The position numbers and the translations under genes are program-made. This document shows, one piece after another, positions 7,657 through 16,739 of a stretch of 64,000 nt of DNA; position 1 is the stretch's first letter; the number at the start of each line of letters is the position of its first letter. The stretch is from UBA10649 sp964597445 (lineage in GTDB: Bacteria > Actinomycetota > Actinomycetes > S36-B12): contig CAZQXO010000003.1 of the NCBI GenBank assembly GCA_964597445.1, forward strand, positions 20,758-84,757. Direction: 5' to 3'. Under the pieces are notes generated by a model, which made no database searches, was not told the origin of the DNA, and saw only the letters and a program-made list of their open reading frames with translations.

Positions 7657-9453
7657 GTGCTGAGATTCCTCGTTCCCGTTGCCGCGGCAGCGACGTTCGG
7701 CCTTGTGTCTGCCTTGTCGGGTGCTCCCGCGGCCTTTGGCGTGGAGCGTGACTGTGACCTGCGGGCTGACCGCGTCGCATGCGCCCATCGGGATCTGGCT
7801 GGACGTGACCTGCGAGCCCATGACCTGACGGGGGCGGTGCTCCATCACGCAGACTTGCGTCGTGTCCGGCACCAAGGCGGGTCGATGGCGCGGGCAGTGC
7901 TGCATCACGCTGATCTTCGAGGGGCCGTCCTGCGAGGAGTGGACCTGCGTGGCGCCGACCTGCGTCGGGCCAAGCTCGCGGGAGCGGATCTGCGGGGGAC
8001 CCTGTTGACGGCTCATCCCGCGGCTCGTACCCCTCGATCCCTATCGAGAGACGCCCTCCTGCCCAAGATTCCGGACGGGGCCAACCTCAGTGAGGCTGAT
8101 CTCTCCGGCGCGAATCTCACAGGCGCAGATCTGACGGGTGCCATCCTGGAGCGGGCAGACCTCTCGGGCGCGCAATTGGTCGGCGTCGATCTGACCGACG
8201 CGAACCTGCAAGGTGCCGACTTCTCCCGTCAGGACCTACCGGAGCGCAAGGCTTTCAACTTCCAGCTCGATAAGGCGCTGTTCAGTCCGGTGTACACGTC
8301 ACTCGGCATGACGAATCTCTCTGGTGCCAATCTCTCCGGCATGAATCTCATGGGATACAACTTCACTGGAGCGAATCTTTCGGGAGCCAATCTCTCGGGC
8401 GCGAACTTGGACTCAGCCAACTTCACGGATGCCATCCTCGCGGGGGCGAACCTCACCGGAACGTCCTTGGTCAGCACGACGTTCAATGGCGCTGATCTCT
8501 CTACCGCCGATCTGTCTGGTGCGCGTGGCTCCTGGACGTCCCTGCAAGGGGCTGATCTGAGCAACGCCGCCTTGGCCGGCACCACACTCCAGAGCGCCTA
8601 TGCGCCGGGCGTGACCGCGGCGAGTGTGAGCACGGCGGGTGCGGTGCTTTCTGGATCAAACTTCACGGGATCCACGTTGAGTGACGTGGATCTTTCCGAC
8701 ACCACTCTGGGATCGGTGAACTTCAGCAATGTGACGTTCGATGACGTCGTCTTCGCAGAGGACAGCCTCAGTGGGGCCCTCCTCAATGGTGCGGTCTTCA
8801 GTGGTGCGGACTTCGCCGGGTTCGACCTCCGGGGTGTCAACTTCTCCTACGCGAATCTTGGCGATGCGAACCTGACGGGGACCAATCTGGCGGGCGCGAA
8901 CATGACGGCGGCTCGAGGAAACGGATTGACGTTCGCCGGAGCGAATCTTCAGGGGGTCAACTGTTCCGCATGTTGGTTCACGAACGTGAACCTCAACGGA
9001 GCTGTGATGTCGGCATCCAGTTGGCTTCAAGCCTTCTTGGATGGTGGCACAGCGGTGGGTGTGAACATGAAGGCCACGGAGATGTCCATGTCCTTTTTCC
9101 TCAACATGGATGCCTCTGAGGCGAGTTTCGCAGGGGCGTTGATGCAGGGATCGAGCTTCTCCGGGTCGAAGGTGACGGGGGCGGACTTGTCGCTCGCCAA
9201 CATGGACATGTTCTCTGCGGTGCAGTCTGACTTCACCGGCGCCAATCTGCCTGGTGTGAATCTGTCTGGCGCCAACTTGTACGCGTCGAACTTCACCAGC
9301 GCAAATCTTCAAGTGGCGAATCTGGAGCGAGCGCTCATCACTGACTCGAACCTGACGGGCGCGAATGTGCGGGGGGCGAACATGACCTCGAGCACCTGGA
9401 CCGGGACAACCTGTCCGTCCGGTGCGCTGGGTCCCTATCCGTGCAGTTCCTGA
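7657..9453 (+). CDS. Secreted pentapeptide-repeat protein
   Basis: A 598-residue protein. A signal peptide (MLRFLVPVAAAATFGLVSAL, cleavage after AFG near residue 28) is followed by a small Cys-containing cap and then by almost uninterrupted A(D/N)LxG pentapeptides to the C-terminus, which predicts a long right-handed quadrilateral beta-helix. One break (LLTAHPAARTPRSLSRDALL, about residues 118-137) interrupts the helix, and a Cys pair near the C-terminus may cap it. GTG 7657 is chosen because it begins the signal peptide and lies 6 nt after the -10 element. The function is unknown; most characterised pentapeptide proteins are cytoplasmic DNA mimics, so a secreted one is likely structural or adhesive. 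Confidence 0.85.
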   Translation: MLRFLVPVAAAATFGLVSALSGAPAAFGVERDCDLRADRVACAHRDLAGRDLRAHDLTGAVLHHADLRRVRHQGGSMARAVLHHADLRGAVLRGVDLRGADLRRAKLAGADLRGTLLTAHPAARTPRSLSRDALLPKIPDGANLSEADLSGANLTGADLTGAILERADLSGAQLVGVDLTDANLQGADFSRQDLPERKAFNFQLDKALFSPVYTSLGMTNLSGANLSGMNLMGYNFTGANLSGANLSGANLDSANFTDAILAGANLTGTSLVSTTFNGADLSTADLSGARGSWTSLQGADLSNAALAGTTLQSAYAPGVTAASVSTAGAVLSGSNFTGSTLSDVDLSDTTLGSVNFSNVTFDDVVFAEDSLSGALLNGAVFSGADFAGFDLRGVNFSYANLGDANLTGTNLAGANMTAARGNGLTFAGANLQGVNCSACWFTNVNLNGAVMSASSWLQAFLDGGTAVGVNMKATEMSMSFFLNMDASEASFAGALMQGSSFSGSKVTGADLSLANMDMFSAVQSDFTGANLPGVNLSGANLYASNFTSANLQVANLERALITDSNLTGANVRGANMTSSTWTGTTCPSGALGPYPCSS

Positions 9454-9621
9454 GCGCTGTGCTGCGGGTCGGTGGTCCACGTGCAGGGAAGGCTCTGCCG
9501 GGGATGCTCGAGGCGCGGCCCTGTCGTGGATCATGGGAGCCCCAGTCGCGGGGGAGCCGGTGGCGCCCACGGTGCGATCCGCGTAGCCCGTACCCCGCAG
9601 CCCGAGTTGCACCGACCTTCT

Positions 9622-10500
9622 CTACGGGTGGGGCTCGGCCTCCACGACGGGCCCCGAACGGGTGCCCAGCCAGGAGCCGATCAGGACGAGCGGGAACCCG
9701 ATGGCGATGCCGAGGGTCACGGGCTCGCTGAGCACGAGGACGCCGAGGACCACCGCGACAGCAGGATTGATGTACGTGATCACCTGCGCTCGCGGGGCGC
9801 CGATCTCGGCGATGAGCATGAAGAGCATGACGAAGGCGAGCGCCGTGCACACCACCCCGAGAACGACGAGCGACAGCCATGCGGATACCGGAACCGTCCC
9901 GGTCGGCCACTGGAGGATGCCGAAGGGCAGGTAGATCACGGTGTTGATGGCCAGGGCCGCGGCGATCACCGGAAGATGCGGCACCTCCTGGAGCTTCTTC
10001 TCGATCACGATGGGGCCCAAGGCATAGCCCAGCACCGTGATCCCGAGGGCGGCGATCGCGAGGGCGGTGCTCCCGGAGATGTCGAGGCCCACGAGCATGG
10101 CCACGCCGAGGAAGCCGATGGCGAGGCCGACGAGGCGACGTGGCGTGATGTGGGCATCGAGGCCCAGGCGATTGGCGAGGACGGTGCCGACGATGGGGAC
10201 CGCCGCGATGAGCAGGGCCGCCAGGGAGCTCGAGATGCGCTGCTCGGCCCAGGACAGCGCCAGCAGTGTGAAGGTCAGCTCCACGAGCGCGAAGACGATC
10301 ACCCAGGGCCAGTGGCCGCGTAGCAGCCTGAGCTGTCGACGGACGAGGACGATGGGAATGAGGATCACGGCACCCAGGGCCACGCGGGCGAACACGACGA
10401 ACGCCGGATCGACGTACTCCACTGCGATCTTGATGAGCAGGTAGGGGATGCCCCAGATGAGTCCCAGTGCGACGAACAGCACCAGACCGCGTCGGGACAT
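9622..10500 (-). CDS. EamA/DMT family transporter
   Basis: The 292-residue protein starts MSRRGLVLFVALGLIWGIPY and has ten predicted membrane helices in two EamA repeats, as in drug/metabolite exporters. The ATG at 10500 is preceded by TAGCGT with a 7-nt spacer, again a leaderless arrangement. It is divergent from leuS. The substrate cannot be inferred. It is one of three EamA proteins in the window; the others start at 33824 and 57400. Confidence 0.9.
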   Translation of the reverse strand: MSRRGLVLFVALGLIWGIPYLLIKIAVEYVDPAFVVFARVALGAVILIPIVLVRRQLRLLRGHWPWVIVFALVELTFTLLALSWAEQRISSSLAALLIAAVPIVGTVLANRLGLDAHITPRRLVGLAIGFLGVAMLVGLDISGSTALAIAALGITVLGYALGPIVIEKKLQEVPHLPVIAAALAINTVIYLPFGILQWPTGTVPVSAWLSLVVLGVVCTALAFVMLFMLIAEIGAPRAQVITYINPAVAVVLGVLVLSEPVTLGIAIGFPLVLIGSWLGTRSGPVVEAEPHP

Positions 10501-10507
10501 GGCCGGC

Positions 10508-10524
10508 ACGCTAGTGGGTAGGGT
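10508..10524. promoter_or_regulatory. Back-to-back -10 elements for eamA and leuS
   Basis: On the minus strand TAGCGT (10513-10508) ends 7 nt before the exporter ATG. On the plus strand TAGGGT (10519-10524) precedes leuS with a leader of about 43 nt. The hexamers are five bases apart, so the two polymerases would compete for the same DNA. Confidence 0.5.
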
Positions 10525-10573
10525 TGGCGGGCACGCAGGAGGGGCGATCAGCCCCGCAGCACGAGGGAGCACG

Positions 10574-13054
10574 GTGACGACGACGGATCCTCAGGGTGAG
10601 CGCGACGCCTATGACGTCATGGCCATTCAGGAGAAGTGGCTTCCCGTCTGGGACGAGCTCGCACCGTTCCGATCGGGGCGCCCCGGGGACGACCGACCCA
10701 AGAAGTACGTCCTCGACATGTTCCCCTACCCGTCGGGTGATCTCCACATGGGCCATGCGGAGGCATACGCCCTCGGCGACGTGATCGCGCGGTACTGGGT
10801 GCAGCGCGGCTTCAACGTCATGCACCCCATCGGCTGGGACGCCTTCGGCCTCCCTGCTGAGAACGCCGCGATCAAGAACGGTGAGGACCCCGTCCGCTGG
10901 ACGTACGAGAACATCGCCCAGCAGAAGGCTTCCATGCGGCGATACGCCTGCTCCTTCGACTGGGATCGCGTCTTCAACACGTGTGATCCGGAGTACTACC
11001 GCTGGAACCAGTGGTTCTTCCTTCAGATGTACCGTCGGGGACTCGCCTACCGCAAGGACAGCAACGTCAACTGGTGCCCGAACTGCCAGACGGTCCTGGC
11101 CAACGAGCAGGTCGTGGCGGGACTGTGCGAGCGATGCGACACAGCCGTGACGAAGAAGAAGCTGACGCAGTGGTACCTGCGCATCACCGACTACGCGGAT
11201 CGTCTGCTCGACGACATGGAGCAGCTCGAGGGAGCGTGGCCGGAGAAGGTCCTCCTCATGCAGAGGAACTGGATCGGTCGCTCGACAGGCGCAGAGGTGC
11301 AGTTCGCAGTCGAGGGGCGTGACGAGCCCGTGACCGTCTACACGACCCGTCCCGACACCCTGTACGGAGCGACCTTCTTCGTCGTGGCAGCGGACTCCGA
11401 TCTCGCTGCGGAGTTGGCGGCCGGAACGGAGGCCGAGCAGGACTTCGCTGCCTACCTCGAGCGGGTCAAGCAGACCTCGGAGATGGAACGGCTGGACTCC
11501 TCGCGCGACAAGACGGGTGTCTTCCTCCATCGCTACGCGATCAACCCGGTCAACGGCGAGCGCATCCCGATCTGGGCCTCCGACTACGTCCTCGCGGACT
11601 ACGGCACGGGAGCCATCATGGCCGTGCCGGCCCATGACCAGCGCGACTTGGACTTCGCCCTGGCCTTCGACCTTCCGGTCCGGATCGTCGTCGAGTCGGA
11701 CGAGGATCCGCGAGTCACGGGGATCGCGACGGCGGACGACGGTCCGCATGTGAATTCCGGTCCCCTGGATGGGCTCGGCAAGGCGGATGCCATCTCGCGG
11801 ATCATCGAGATCCTGGGGGAGCGGGGCACGGGTGTGCCGGCGGTGAACTACCGCCTGCGCGACTGGCTGATCTCACGTCAGCGGTACTGGGGCACACCCA
11901 TCCCCATCATCCACTGCGAAGCCTGCGGTGAGGTTCCCGTCCCGGACGATCAACTGCCCGTCCAGCTGCCCCCGGCGCAGGGGCTGGACCTCAAGCCGAA
12001 GGGCACGTCGCCCCTGGGTGGCGCCACGGACTGGGTCAATACGCCGTGCCCCCAGTGCGGAGGCCCCGCCCTGCGTGACACCGACACGATGGACACCTTC
12101 GTCGACTCGTCGTGGTACTACCTCCGCTATGCAGATCCGACGAACGAGTCGGAGGCCTTCGACCCGGCACTCGTGCGCGAGTGGCTGCCTGTCGACCAGT
12201 ACGTCGGAGGCGTGACCCACGCGATCCTGCACCTGCTCTACTCGCGCTTCTTCACGAAGGTCCTGCACGACATGGGACTACTCGACTTCACGGAGCCCTT
12301 CACTCGCCTGCTGAACCAGGGCATGGTCGTGATGGACGGCTCAGCGATGAGCAAGTCACGCGGCAATCTGGTGCGACTCTCCGACGAGCTCGCCCAGAAC
12401 GGCGTCGACGCCATCCGGCTGACGATGGTCTTCGCCGGTCCGCCCGAGGACGACATCGACTGGGCGGATGTCTCACCGGCTGGTTCTCGGAAGTTCCTCG
12501 CGCGTGCATGGCGACTGGCGGGCGATGTCACGAGTGAGGTGGGAGCGGACCCGGCCTCCGGGAACCTGGAGTTGCGGAAGGTCACGCATCGGGCAGTTCA
12601 CGAGGCTGCACTCGCGGTCGAGACGTTCCGCTTCAATGTGGCCGTGGCCAAGACGATGGAGCTCGTCAACGCCATCCGCAAGGCGATCGACTCGGGATGC
12701 GGAGCGGCCGATCCTGCCGTGCGTGAAGCCGTCGAGGCTGTTGCCGTCATGCTCTCCCTCGTCGCTCCCTACACGGCCGAGGACATGTGGTCCCGCCTGG
12801 GACATCCGCCCACGGTGTTCCTCGCGGGCTGGCCCGAGGTCGATCCTGCTCTGCTGGTCGAGGACTCCGTGACATGCATCGTGCAGGTGGCCGGCAAGGT
12901 CCGTGATCGCCTCGATGTGTCACCCACCATCAGTGAGGATGAGCTGCGGGAGCTGGCGCTGGCCTCGCCCGGCGTCGTCAAGGCACTCGACGGGGCGGGT
13001 ATCCGCACGGTGATCATCCGAGCCCCCAAGCTCGTCAACATCGTCCCGGCCTGA
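10574..13054 (+). CDS. leuS: Leucyl-tRNA synthetase
   Basis: The 826-residue class I synthetase charges tRNA-Leu. It has the HIGH variant HMGH (from residue 58, in FPYPSGDLHMGHAEAYALGD), a Cys-rich zinc module (CPNCQTVLANEQV), the CP1 editing domain with TTRPDTLYGATF, and the KMSKS motif as AMSKSRGN (from residue 591). GTG 10574 has GAGGGAG 5 nt upstream and begins the conserved N-terminus; the frame extends upstream but that stretch overlaps the divergent exporter gene. Confidence 0.97.
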   Translation: MTTTDPQGERDAYDVMAIQEKWLPVWDELAPFRSGRPGDDRPKKYVLDMFPYPSGDLHMGHAEAYALGDVIARYWVQRGFNVMHPIGWDAFGLPAENAAIKNGEDPVRWTYENIAQQKASMRRYACSFDWDRVFNTCDPEYYRWNQWFFLQMYRRGLAYRKDSNVNWCPNCQTVLANEQVVAGLCERCDTAVTKKKLTQWYLRITDYADRLLDDMEQLEGAWPEKVLLMQRNWIGRSTGAEVQFAVEGRDEPVTVYTTRPDTLYGATFFVVAADSDLAAELAAGTEAEQDFAAYLERVKQTSEMERLDSSRDKTGVFLHRYAINPVNGERIPIWASDYVLADYGTGAIMAVPAHDQRDLDFALAFDLPVRIVVESDEDPRVTGIATADDGPHVNSGPLDGLGKADAISRIIEILGERGTGVPAVNYRLRDWLISRQRYWGTPIPIIHCEACGEVPVPDDQLPVQLPPAQGLDLKPKGTSPLGGATDWVNTPCPQCGGPALRDTDTMDTFVDSSWYYLRYADPTNESEAFDPALVREWLPVDQYVGGVTHAILHLLYSRFFTKVLHDMGLLDFTEPFTRLLNQGMVVMDGSAMSKSRGNLVRLSDELAQNGVDAIRLTMVFAGPPEDDIDWADVSPAGSRKFLARAWRLAGDVTSEVGADPASGNLELRKVTHRAVHEAALAVETFRFNVAVAKTMELVNAIRKAIDSGCGAADPAVREAVEAVAVMLSLVAPYTAEDMWSRLGHPPTVFLAGWPEVDPALLVEDSVTCIVQVAGKVRDRLDVSPTISEDELRELALASPGVVKALDGAGIRTVIIRAPKLVNIVPA

Positions 13055-13070
13055 GGTCGTCGGCGCACCG

Positions 13071-14270
13071 ATGATCGAGGTCGCGCCAGATGATGCCCGT
13101 CGGGTCGCCCTCTGGTCGGCCGGGCTGCTGTCGTCGAGACCGACGCCTGCCCAGGCGGTCCGAGCCCCGGCTCCTCAGCAGGTCGCCATGGTGCGTGATC
13201 TGCTTCAACGGCTGGGATCCGTCCAGCTGGACACCATCTCCGTCCTGGCCCGATCGCATGAGTTGATCGCCTACGCGCGACTCGGCGGAGTGCGACGTCA
13301 GGCCGTCGAGGACGCCTACTGGGGTGGTGGCGCGTTCGAGTACTGGTCGCACGCCGCCTGCATCCTCCCGGATTCCTCCTGGCCCCTGTTCGCCTTCCGC
13401 CGACGCCAGTACCGGGCCAAGGGTGAGCGCTGGCACGGGCCTCCACGCCATGACCTGCGTGCGCTCACCGATCGGATCCGAGCCGAGGGACCGATCACGA
13501 CGGCGGAGGTCGGCGGCGCGCGGTCAGGGTCGGACTGGTGGCAGTGGTCGGACGCGAAGGTCGGACTGGAGTGGCTGCTCGACATCGGGGAGCTGGCCGT
13601 GGGTCACCGGCAGGGCTGGCGGCGCACCTACGACCTTGCGGAGCGGGTCATCCCTGCTGATCTCCTGCACGACGACCTCACGGACGACGAATGCGAGGTC
13701 GCACTCGTGGAGGCGGGTGCCCGTCTCATGGGCGTCGGCACCGCAGCTGACATCGCAGACGTGCACAGGCTCCCCGTCGGCAGCGTGGCTCGCGCCGCGG
13801 ATCGGGCGGGCCTCGTCCGCGTGGTCGTCGACGGCTGGCCGGCGGCGTGGGCGCATCCCACGGCGCTGGCGTGGCTCGAGACATCCGAACGCGTACGGCA
13901 CCGCACCACGCTGCTGTCCCCCTTCGATCCGCTCGTCTGGCAACGCGACCGTGCCGAGCGCATCTTCGGGATGCGACACCGCATCGAGGCCTACACGCCG
14001 GCTGCGATGAGGGTCCACGGCTACTTCGCCATGCCGGTCCTGCATCGGGGGCGCCTGATCGCTCGAGTCGATCCGAAGCGTGACGGGACGATCCTGCATG
14101 CTCGTCGTGTCACGCTCGAGTCCACGGCGGAGGATGCCATCGCGGGGGTTGCACAGGCAGTGCAGGAGGCTGCGACCTGGGTCGGCTGCACGTCAGTGCA
14201 CGTCGGGGAGGTCACTCCCCGTGCGATGGCGCCCCGCCTGAGGTCGGCCCTCAAGGCCCTGGAGGAGTGA
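13071..14270 (+). CDS. YcaQ-like crosslink-repair DNA glycosylase
   Basis: The 399-residue protein belongs to the winged-helix HTH_42 family (YcaQ/AlkZ), which unhooks interstrand DNA crosslinks and other bulky alkyl adducts. The family motif QLDTISVLARSHELI, with the catalytic Q-x-D/Q position and conserved His, is clear, followed by a C-terminal FDPLVWQRDRAERIFG and GRLIARVDPKRDG. It follows leuS by 16 bp in the same direction. Members range from general repair to self-resistance of toxin producers; no toxin genes are seen nearby. Confidence 0.85.
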   Translation: MIEVAPDDARRVALWSAGLLSSRPTPAQAVRAPAPQQVAMVRDLLQRLGSVQLDTISVLARSHELIAYARLGGVRRQAVEDAYWGGGAFEYWSHAACILPDSSWPLFAFRRRQYRAKGERWHGPPRHDLRALTDRIRAEGPITTAEVGGARSGSDWWQWSDAKVGLEWLLDIGELAVGHRQGWRRTYDLAERVIPADLLHDDLTDDECEVALVEAGARLMGVGTAADIADVHRLPVGSVARAADRAGLVRVVVDGWPAAWAHPTALAWLETSERVRHRTTLLSPFDPLVWQRDRAERIFGMRHRIEAYTPAAMRVHGYFAMPVLHRGRLIARVDPKRDGTILHARRVTLESTAEDAIAGVAQAVQEAATWVGCTSVHVGEVTPRAMAPRLRSALKALEE

Positions 14271-14281
14271 CTCCTCGCGGG

Positions 14282-14287
14282 TAGGGT
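14282..14287 (+). promoter_or_regulatory. -10 element for leaderless degV
   Basis: TAGGGT ends 7 nt before ATG 14295. The in-frame GTG at 14286 lies inside the hexamer, which argues against that upstream start. Confidence 0.5.
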
Positions 14288-14294
14288 GCCGGTC

Positions 14295-15161
14295 ATGCCG
14301 GAGCAGCGCGTGGCCGTGATCACGGATTCCACGTCCTACCTGCCTCCGGGGTGGGCTGCCGAGCTCGGGATCCGAGTGGTGCCGGTGCAGGTGATCGTCG
14401 CCGGACAGCCCTTCGACGAGACCGAGGACGCTCAGGCGCAGCGTGTGGCCGAGGCCCTGCAGTCCTGGCAGCCGGTCACGACGAGCCGTCCCTCTCCGGC
14501 GAGGTTCACTGATGCGTTCCGCGATGCTGAGGCCGCGGGTGCGCAGAGCATCGTCGTCGCGACGCTCTCGTCCGCCATGTCCGCGACGTACGAGTCCGCC
14601 CTGCTGGCGTCGCGCGAGGCGCAGATCCCGGTTGATGTGATCGACACTCGTTCGATCGCCATGGGAGCGGGCTTCGCGGTCGTCAGCGGTGCCCGCGCGG
14701 CACGTGAGGGACGAGATCGGGAGTTCGTGGCACGCGTCGTGCATACGCGTGCTGCGGCGACGCACGTCTACTTCTACGTCGACACCCTCGAGTACCTCCG
14801 GCGAGGTGGTCGCGTGAGTTCGGCCCGCGCCGCCGTGGGCCAGGCTCTCCAGGTCAAGCCCCTGCTGCAGGTCGTCGACGGCCATGTCGAGAAGATCGAG
14901 CAGGTGCGCACGGCGTCCAAGGCCCTGGCACGGCTGGCCGAACTGGCGGTGGCTGCGGCTGGTGATGGTGATGGTGCGGCAGTCGATCTTGCTGTCCAGC
15001 ACCTGGGTGCCCCGGATCGGGCTGCTGCCCTTGCGGCCTCCCTCGGTGAGCGTCTGCCGCAGGCGACCATCATCGAGGGAACAGTGGGAGGCGTCGTGGG
15101 TGCGCACGTCGGCCCGGGCATGGTTGCCGTGGTCGTGGCACCGCGGGTGGAGCCATCCTGA
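14295..15161 (+). CDS. DegV family fatty-acid-binding protein
   Basis: The 288-residue protein begins MPEQRVAVITDSTSYLPPGW, the DegV start motif, and contains the family block FYVDTLEYLRRGGRVSSA. DegV proteins (FakB) hold a fatty acid for phosphorylation by a FakA kinase, feeding phospholipid synthesis. Direct overlap (1 bp) with plsY, a glycerol-3-phosphate acyltransferase, supports a lipid role here. A FakA partner is not in the window. ATG 14295 is preferred over GTG 14286 because of the -10 element. Confidence 0.92.
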   Translation: MPEQRVAVITDSTSYLPPGWAAELGIRVVPVQVIVAGQPFDETEDAQAQRVAEALQSWQPVTTSRPSPARFTDAFRDAEAAGAQSIVVATLSSAMSATYESALLASREAQIPVDVIDTRSIAMGAGFAVVSGARAAREGRDREFVARVVHTRAAATHVYFYVDTLEYLRRGGRVSSARAAVGQALQVKPLLQVVDGHVEKIEQVRTASKALARLAELAVAAAGDGDGAAVDLAVQHLGAPDRAAALAASLGERLPQATIIEGTVGGVVGAHVGPGMVAVVVAPRVEPS

Positions 15162-15760
15162 TGACGGATCCGGCGGTTGTCGCCTGGGCCGTGCTTGCGA
15201 TCGTCGTGGGATACGCCATCGGGGCGATCAACCCCGCGGCGCTGGTGGCCCGGGCCTTCGGCGTCGACCTGTCGCAGGTCGGGTCGGGCAATCCCGGGGC
15301 GACGAACGTCGGGCGCGCGCTGGGGCCCCGGTGGGCCGTTCTCGTCGGCTTCCTCGACATTCTCAAGGGTTTCGTGCCGGCCTTCGGATTCGGGCTGCTC
15401 GTCAGCCAGACGGCCGGGGAGCTCGCCGGTGTGGCGGCCGTGGCCGGTCATGTCACCTCGCCCTTCCTGCGAGGACGCGGGGGAAAGGGTGTGGCCACCA
15501 CCCTCGGTGCCATCCTCGGGGTCCAGCCCCTTCTCGCCATTCCGGTGCTCGTGGGATTCGCCATCGGGGTGGCGGTGAGTCGCCGGGTCGGGATCGGTGC
15601 GGTCTCGGGTGCCGCGGTGCTCACGCTGAGCGGGCTCATCGGCTACCTCCTGGGGTGGATCGATGTCGCGGACATGGCGTTCGCGGTGGTGCTGGGGCTG
15701 CTGGTGGTGTGGCGTCATGTGCGGAACATCCGGCAGGCATGGCAGTCGTTGCGCGACTGA
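15161..15760 (+). CDS. plsY: Acyl-phosphate:glycerol-3-phosphate acyltransferase
   Basis: Integral membrane enzyme that starts phospholipid synthesis by acylating glycerol 3-phosphate with acyl phosphate. The 199-residue protein has five predicted helices and the family motifs GSGNPGATNVGR, HVTSPFLRGRGGKGVATTLG and VVWRHVRNIRQ. It overlaps the last base of degV, so the two are co-translated. A 100-N gap begins two bases after the stop codon. Confidence 0.96.
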   Translation: MTDPAVVAWAVLAIVVGYAIGAINPAALVARAFGVDLSQVGSGNPGATNVGRALGPRWAVLVGFLDILKGFVPAFGFGLLVSQTAGELAGVAAVAGHVTSPFLRGRGGKGVATTLGAILGVQPLLAIPVLVGFAIGVAVSRRVGIGAVSGAAVLTLSGLIGYLLGWIDVADMAFAVVLGLLVVWRHVRNIRQAWQSLRD

Positions 15761-15762
15761 CG

Positions 15763-15862
15763 NNNNNNNNNNNNNNNNNNNNNNNNNNNNNNNNNNNNNN
15801 NNNNNNNNNNNNNNNNNNNNNNNNNNNNNNNNNNNNNNNNNNNNNNNNNNNNNNNNNNNNNN
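15763..15862. other. Assembly gap (100 N) between plsY and comEA
   Basis: Exactly 100 N, a conventional length for a gap of unknown size. Because it lies between two complete genes, another gene could be hidden here. Confidence 0.95.
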
Positions 15863-15911
15863 CCCGTCCACGGGTGCCCGCGCACGGGGGCCGCGGTGGG
15901 AGCGTCCTGCC

Positions 15912-15917
15912 TAGCGT
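15912..15917 (+). promoter_or_regulatory. -10 element for leaderless comEA
   Basis: TAGCGT ends 6 nt before ATG 15924 with no ribosome binding site between. Confidence 0.5.
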
Positions 15918-15923
15918 CCGAGC

Positions 15924-16739
15924 ATGGTCTCCCTCGATCGTGCGCACCGGGCCCGCGAGCAGGCCGAGCGTCGTCTGCAGGGCGTGGTGCGCCAGTGGCG
16001 TCCGTCTGCTGATGAGTGGGAGCCCGGGGAGTGGGAGGACGTCCCGACCCGGATCTCCTTCGGCCCGTGGAGTGGACCGGCCCTGCGGGGGTTGGTCCTG
16101 CTCACGGCCCTTGTCGCTGTGGTGATCGGCTACCTCCTGTGGCAGTCCGCACCGCGTGACGTGGTCGAGGTGACCAGTGGTGCTCTGCGGGCATCGGGCG
16201 TTCCGACACCGGAGGTCATCTCCTCGGGTGCTCCCATCACCGGGGCGCTCGAGCCACCCTCGCCGGCGGGGGTGGCGAGCAGCGGTCCCCCTCCCGCCTC
16301 CGAGGTGGTGGTCCATGTGGCCGGGCAGGTCCGCCAGCCGGGTCTGATCCGCCTGCCGGCAGGTTCACGGGTCGCCGATGCCATCGAGCGAGCCGGGGGA
16401 TTTACCCGCGCCCGCGTCGCGAGTTCGATCAACCTCGCACGGATCCTGATCGACGGCGAGCAGATCCTCGTCTCGGATCGCCCGGGGGCTGCGCCGCCGG
16501 CGCCTGCCCCGGAGAGCGGCGGGTCGCCCGCGAGCAGTGCGGTCGGAGCCGTGATCGACCTCAACACCGCGACCGAGGAAGCTCTGGACTCCCTGCCGGG
16601 GGTGGGGCCGGTGCTCGCTGGGCGGATCGTGGCGTGGCGGCAGGAGCATGGCGCCTTCCGCTCGATCGATGAACTCGGTGAGGTCTCCGGGATCGGCGAT
16701 GCGACCCTGGCGCGCCTGCGCCCACTGGTCCGCGTGTGA
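15924..16739 (+). CDS. comEA: ComEA-like DNA-binding protein
   Basis: The 271-residue protein has a cytoplasmic N-terminus, one membrane helix (about residues 55-73), an outer linker rich in Pro/Ser, an SLBB domain (VVVHVAGQVRQPGLIRLPAGSR) and a C-terminal double helix-hairpin-helix domain (DLNTATEEALDSLPGVGPV, SGIGDATLARLRPL) that binds DNA. It overlaps comEC by 4 bp. In transforming bacteria ComEA passes incoming DNA to the ComEC channel; natural competence in this organism is untested. Confidence 0.94.
   Translation: MVSLDRAHRAREQAERRLQGVVRQWRPSADEWEPGEWEDVPTRISFGPWSGPALRGLVLLTALVAVVIGYLLWQSAPRDVVEVTSGALRASGVPTPEVISSGAPITGALEPPSPAGVASSGPPPASEVVVHVAGQVRQPGLIRLPAGSRVADAIERAGGFTRARVASSINLARILIDGEQILVSDRPGAAPPAPAPESGGSPASSAVGAVIDLNTATEEALDSLPGVGPVLAGRIVAWRQEHGAFRSIDELGEVSGIGDATLARLRPLVRV

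Noticed and set aside
9454..9621. Spacer between the pentapeptide gene and the exporter
   Set aside because: Searched for a small gene or terminator hairpin; nothing convincing.
14774..15871. Long frames crossing the N-run at 15763-15862
   Set aside because: They exist only because N codons hide stops, and they are antisense to or out of frame with degV and plsY.
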